DNA from: RSA9 sp036381195
GTDB taxonomy: Bacteria > Gemmatimonadota > Gemmatimonadetes > Longimicrobiales > RSA9
DNA length: 64,000 bases
Assembly (NCBI GenBank): GCA_036381195.1
Contig: DASVDH010000059.1
Coordinates: 62,001-126,000, forward strand
Direction of reading: 5' to 3'
Shown here: positions 60,601 through 64,000 of the stretch, one piece after another
Layout of the letters: each line of letters starts with the position of its first letter
Position numbering within the stretch: position 1 is the stretch's first letter
Program-made: the position numbers and the translations under genes
Notes under the pieces: model-generated
Told to the model about the DNA's origin: nothing
What the model saw: the letters and a program-made list of their open reading frames with translations, nothing else
The model's database searches: none

Positions 60601-61899
60601 TCACACGGCCGCCGCGGCCGCCAGGCACGCGCCTTCGTGGATGTGGGCCAGGTACTCGTCGCGGAACTTCTTGATCGAGCTCGCCACCGGCACGGCGGCG
60701 GAGTCGCTCAGCACGCAGATCGTGGTGCCGGTCATGTTCCGCCCCACGTCCAGCAGCACATCCAGGTCCTCCTCCCTGCCCTCGCCGCGCTCGATGCGGC
60801 GAAGGATCCTGGCGAGCCAGGCGGTCCCCTCGCGACACGGCGTGCACTGGCCACAGGACTCGTGCGCGTAGAACTCCACCATCCGGCGAACCTGCTTCAC
60901 GATGCAGGTCCTGTCGTCCATCACGATCACGGAGGCCGTGCCCAGCATGCTGCCCGCCTTCGCCACGCCCTCGTAGTCCATCGGGATGTCGATCTCGTCC
61001 GCGCTCAGGATGGGCACGGAGCTGCCGCCGGGGATGACGGCCTTGAGGGAGCGGCCGTCCCGGATCCCTCCGCAGACGTCGTAGATCAGCTCCTTCAGGT
61101 TGAAGCCCAGGGGCAGCTCGAAGTTGCCCCGGCGGACGACGTGGCCGGAGACGTTGAACAGTTTGGTGCCAGGGCTCTTCTCCGTGCCGAACGAGCGATA
61201 CCAGGCGGCGCCGTTCAGCAGAATGTGCGGCACGGTCGAGATCGTCTCGACGTTGTTGATGGTGGTGGGCATGCCGAACGCGCCGACGGCCGCCGGGAAC
61301 GGCGGCTTGACGCGCGGCTGCCCGCGGCGGCCCTCGAGCGAGTTCATGAGCCCCGTCTCTTCGCCGCAAATGTAGGCGCCCGCGCCGCAGTGGAGCGTGA
61401 TGTCGATGTCGACGCCGGAACCCAGGATGTTCTTGCCCACGAAGCCGGCGGCGTACGCCTCCTCGATGGCGCGCGCCAGGATCTGGGCGGGCTCGAAGAA
61501 CTCCCCCCGGATGTAGATGTAGACGTGCTGGGCCTGGATCGCGTAGGCGCCGATCAACGCGCCTTCGATGAGCTGGTGCGGCGTCCAGCGGATCAGCTCG
61601 CGGTCCTTGAATGCGCCGGGCTCGGACTCGTCCGCGTTGATCAGGAGGTAGTGCGGTTTCCCGTCATCCTTGGGCATGAAGCTCCACTTGACGCCGGTCG
61701 GGAACCCGGCGCCGCCTCGCCCGCGCAGGCCGCTCTGCTTGACTTCCTCGATCACGGCTGCGCGATCCATCCGCAGGGCCTTCTCGAGCGCGCGGTATCC
61801 GCCGCGCTCGCGCCAGCCGGCGAGCGTCCGGGCGGCCGGATCGCCGAAGTACTCGCTCAGGATGCGGGTCTCGCGCTCGTGCCGGTACGGATACGCCAT
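60601..61899 (-). CDS. nuoF: NADH-quinone oxidoreductase subunit F
   Basis: 432-aa NADH- and FMN-binding subunit. GLRGRGGAGFPTGVKWSFMP, INADESEPGAFKDREL and GAYICGEETGLMNSLEG form the FMN/NADH site; ESCGQCTPCREG plus Cys in TTICVLSDSA bind the N3 cluster. The C-terminus ends in a short run of Ala. It begins 3 nt after nuoE ends. Confidence 0.97.
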   Translation of the reverse strand: MAYPYRHERETRILSEYFGDPAARTLAGWRERGGYRALEKALRMDRAAVIEEVKQSGLRGRGGAGFPTGVKWSFMPKDDGKPHYLLINADESEPGAFKDRELIRWTPHQLIEGALIGAYAIQAQHVYIYIRGEFFEPAQILARAIEEAYAAGFVGKNILGSGVDIDITLHCGAGAYICGEETGLMNSLEGRRGQPRVKPPFPAAVGAFGMPTTINNVETISTVPHILLNGAAWYRSFGTEKSPGTKLFNVSGHVVRRGNFELPLGFNLKELIYDVCGGIRDGRSLKAVIPGGSSVPILSADEIDIPMDYEGVAKAGSMLGTASVIVMDDRTCIVKQVRRMVEFYAHESCGQCTPCREGTAWLARILRRIERGEGREEDLDVLLDVGRNMTGTTICVLSDSAAVPVASSIKKFRDEYLAHIHEGACLAAAAAV

Positions 61900-61902
61900 C
61901 GC

Positions 61903-62565
61903 CTACTCCTCACCTCCGTCGAGGGAGGCCAGGATCGCCGGCACGTCGGCCGGGGTCACGTTCTCGAAGTACCGCTCGTTGATCTGCACCGCTGTCGGGA
62001 ATCCGCAGGCTCCGAGGCACTCCACCTCGACGACCGTGAAGCGGCCATCCTCGCTGATCTCGCCGGGTTCGGTCCCGGTGTGCTCGAGGAAAGCCGCGAG
62101 CACGTCCTCCGCGCCGCACAGGTTGCAGCACACGTTGGTGCACACCTGGATCAGGTGCCGCCCGACCGGCGCCTTGTTGTACATCGTGTAGAAGGTCGCG
62201 ACGCCGCGCACGTACGCCGGCGAGAGGTCGAGCGCCGCCGCCACCTCTTCCATCGTGGCCGCCGAGAGGTGGCCGCGGATCTCCTGCGCCATCGCGAGTA
62301 CGGGGAGGAGCGCCGCGCGCTTCTCGGGATAGCGCGACAGGATCTTGTCCAGCCGCTCCCGGTACGGCCCCTCGAACAAGGGCGCATCCGGGCGCCGCTC
62401 CGCGCGCTGGTACGGAAGCGAGCCCGCCACGCCGGGATGCCCGCCGTCCGGCGGCCGCTGGCCCACGTAGCCGGTGCCGCGGATGTCCTCCTCGGTGAGG
62501 TGGGTGAACTCGCCCGTTTCACCCGCCCAACCGGGGTTCTTGACGTTGTTCGATCGCGTCGCCAT
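61903..62565 (-). CDS. nuoE: NADH-quinone oxidoreductase subunit E
   Basis: 220-aa thioredoxin-like 2Fe-2S subunit. The cluster cysteines are in VCTNVCCNLCG and ECLGACGFPT. AALDLSPAYVRGVATFYTMY is the family's helical part. The first ~65 residues are an extra low-complexity N-terminus beyond most NuoE proteins. A 63-nt gap separates it from nuoD. Confidence 0.95.
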   Translation of the reverse strand: MATRSNNVKNPGWAGETGEFTHLTEEDIRGTGYVGQRPPDGGHPGVAGSLPYQRAERRPDAPLFEGPYRERLDKILSRYPEKRAALLPVLAMAQEIRGHLSAATMEEVAAALDLSPAYVRGVATFYTMYNKAPVGRHLIQVCTNVCCNLCGAEDVLAAFLEHTGTEPGEISEDGRFTVVEVECLGACGFPTAVQINERYFENVTPADVPAILASLDGGEE

Positions 62566-62628
62566 CTGCCTGCCCGTTCCTTCCGGCTCTCTCCCTCTCC
62601 CGGTGGCGTCCGTGCGCCCCCTGGGGCC

Positions 62629-63903
62629 TCAGCGGTCGATCTCGCCCAGCACGATGTCCAGACTCGCGTTGATGGCGATGACGTCCGACAGGAGGTGCCC
62701 CTCGACCAGCTTCGGCAGCGCCGAGAGGTTGACGAAGCTCGGTCCACGCACACGCCAGCGGACGGGCTTCGAGCCGCCGTCGCTCACCACGTACATGCCG
62801 AGTTCCCCCTTCGAGCTCTCGACGCTGAACCAGCTCTCGCCCGGCGGCGCCTTGATGCCCTCCATCACGAGCTTGAAGTGATGGATCATCGACTCCATGT
62901 CGCTCATCGCGTCCGTCTTGTCGGGCAGGATCACACGCGGGTCGTCCACGTTGATCGGGCCGTCCGGCAGACGGTCCAGTGCCTGGCGGAGGATCCGCAG
63001 ACTCTGCCGCATCTCCTCCATCCGCACCAGGTAGCGATCGTAGCAGTCGCCGTGTTCGCCGATCGGCACGTCGAAGTCGTAGGTCTCGTAATCGTAGTAC
63101 GGCCGGTCCTTGCGGACATCATAAGGCACGCCGGACGCACGGAGGTTCGGGCCCGTGAGCCCGCAGTTCACGGCATCCTCGGGCCCGATGGCCCCCACGT
63201 CCCGCAGACGGCCGATCCAGATCTGGTTGTTGGTCAACAGCGTCTCGACCTGATCGAGCGTGTCGGGGAACGTGTCAATGAAGTGCCGCAGCTCGTCCGT
63301 CCAGCCGGCGGGGAGATCCGCCATCATCCCGCCGATGCGGGTGGCGGAGGTCGTGATCCGCGCGCCCGTGAAGCGCTCGTGGAGGTCGTAGATCCGCTCC
63401 CGCTCCTGGAACGTCCAGAGGAAGACGGTGAAGGCGCCGACGTCGATCGCCGTGGTCCCGAGCCAGAGCAGGTGGCTGAAGATGCGATCCAGCTCCATGC
63501 AGATGACACGGACGACCTTGCAGCGCTCGGTCACCTCGATGCCCATCAGCTTCTCGACCGCCATGGCGTAGGCGCAATTGTAGATCAGCGGCGCCAGGTA
63601 GTCCATGCGGTCCGTGAGCGGAACGATCTGGTTCCAGCCGCGATACTCTCCCAGCTTCTCGAAGCTGGAGTGCAGGTAGCCGATGTGCGGGATGCAGCGC
63701 ACGACCGTCTCGCCATCCAGCTCGAGGACGAGGCGCAGCACGCCGTGCGTGGCGGGATGCTGCGGGCCGATGTTGATGAGCATGTGCTCGCCCCGCAGCT
63801 CGGGCTCCACGCCCGGCGGCAGGACGGGCACGGTGACCGGCCGGCCGTCGATGCCCATCTCCGGGTTGCGCCGCACCAGGTACTCGACGGTCCTCGTCTT
63901 CAC
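62629..63903 (-). CDS. nuoD: NADH-quinone oxidoreductase subunit D
   Basis: 424-aa 49-kDa-type subunit that lines the quinone pocket. NIGPQHPATHGVLRLVLELD and HIGYLHSSFEKLGEYR hold the quinone-site His and neighbours, and the C-terminus ends in SLDIVLGEIDR. GTG 63903 overlaps the nuoC stop (GTGA). NuoC and NuoD are separate here, not fused as in E. coli. Confidence 0.97.
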   Translation of the reverse strand: MKTRTVEYLVRRNPEMGIDGRPVTVPVLPPGVEPELRGEHMLINIGPQHPATHGVLRLVLELDGETVVRCIPHIGYLHSSFEKLGEYRGWNQIVPLTDRMDYLAPLIYNCAYAMAVEKLMGIEVTERCKVVRVICMELDRIFSHLLWLGTTAIDVGAFTVFLWTFQERERIYDLHERFTGARITTSATRIGGMMADLPAGWTDELRHFIDTFPDTLDQVETLLTNNQIWIGRLRDVGAIGPEDAVNCGLTGPNLRASGVPYDVRKDRPYYDYETYDFDVPIGEHGDCYDRYLVRMEEMRQSLRILRQALDRLPDGPINVDDPRVILPDKTDAMSDMESMIHHFKLVMEGIKAPPGESWFSVESSKGELGMYVVSDGGSKPVRWRVRGPSFVNLSALPKLVEGHLLSDVIAINASLDIVLGEIDR

Positions 63904-64000
63904 GACGCGCCTCCGTCCCTCGTCGTCTCTCCTCCGTCCGGTCCGCCGGGCGCCGCCCCGGCCCGCTGCTCACCCAGGCCGATCTCCAGCTCCTCCGGGA
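63900..64000 (-). CDS. nuoC: NADH-quinone oxidoreductase subunit C (partial, C-terminal end)
   Basis: Only about 33 codons are inside the window. The visible peptide, PEELEIGLGEQRAGAAPGGP then a Gly-rich tail ending DGGAS, is not diagnostic. Identity is inferred from the GTGA overlap with nuoD and the nuo gene order. The Gly/Ala-rich tail is a probable lineage-specific extension. Confidence 0.65.
   Translation of the reverse strand, partial: PEELEIGLGEQRAGAAPGGPDGGETTRDGGAS

Overview
This is one contiguous stretch of a very GC-rich (roughly 70%), densely coded bacterial genome. Almost every gene lies on the minus strand, in long runs with 1-8 nt overlaps (ATGA, GTGA, TGATG). Genes for Kdo synthesis, LPS export (lptA/B/C) and TamA/TamB show a Gram-negative (diderm) cell with LPS or lipo-oligosaccharide. 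Menaquinone is made by the futalosine route (mqnE, mqnC), and complex I genes are adjacent. This combination and the gene order fit Gemmatimonadota or a close relative. That placement is inference: no rRNA or phylogenetic marker was compared.

Layout. 1-5383: a TamB-like protein (cut by the window start) behind a TamA-like Omp85 protein. 5695-8465, plus strand: a lipoprotein PQQ dehydrogenase and a membrane-anchored TPR protein, the only two confident plus-strand genes. 8466-9699: about 1.2 kb without a convincing gene, holding hairpins, an AT-rich inverted repeat and a degenerate ~62-bp tandem repeat whose units each keep a hairpin. 9700-18150: a glycan/envelope operon (wecB, glycosyltransferase, YfhO-like protein, methyltransferase, flippase-like protein, polyprenyl-phosphate sugar transferase, zinc-ribbon protein, plsC).

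18249-31122: an LPS operon, transcribed from trpG/pabA and a bactofilin-like/barrel protein into kdsB, pyrG, kdsA, kdsC, kdsD, lptC, lptA, lptB, rpoN and a second polyprenyl sugar transferase. A strong sigma70-type promoter sits just before kdsB. 31224-36155: xerD, a DedA protein, ispF, purE, mqnC and mqnE. 36278-42280: the classic yceD-rpmF-plsX-fabH-fabD-fabG-acpP-fabF fatty-acid cluster with a clear terminator after fabF. 42344-50944: ndk, an EIIA-CBS regulator, sucD, sucC, a carbamate kinase-like protein, a UPF0182 membrane protein and a phosphohexomutase. 51125-64000: nuoN back through nuoC (cut by the window end).

How they fit together: the window is dominated by envelope building (Kdo, LPS transport, TamAB, lipid-linked sugars, phospholipid and fatty acid synthesis) and by energy metabolism (complex I, menaquinone, succinyl-CoA synthetase, NDK). 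I found no CRISPR array, prophage, insertion sequence, defence system, tRNA or rRNA. The least ordinary items are the hairpin-bearing tandem repeat, the LptB with a long N-terminal extension, the EIIA-CBS fusion beside sucCD/ndk, and the bactofilin-like/barrel protein at the head of the LPS operon.
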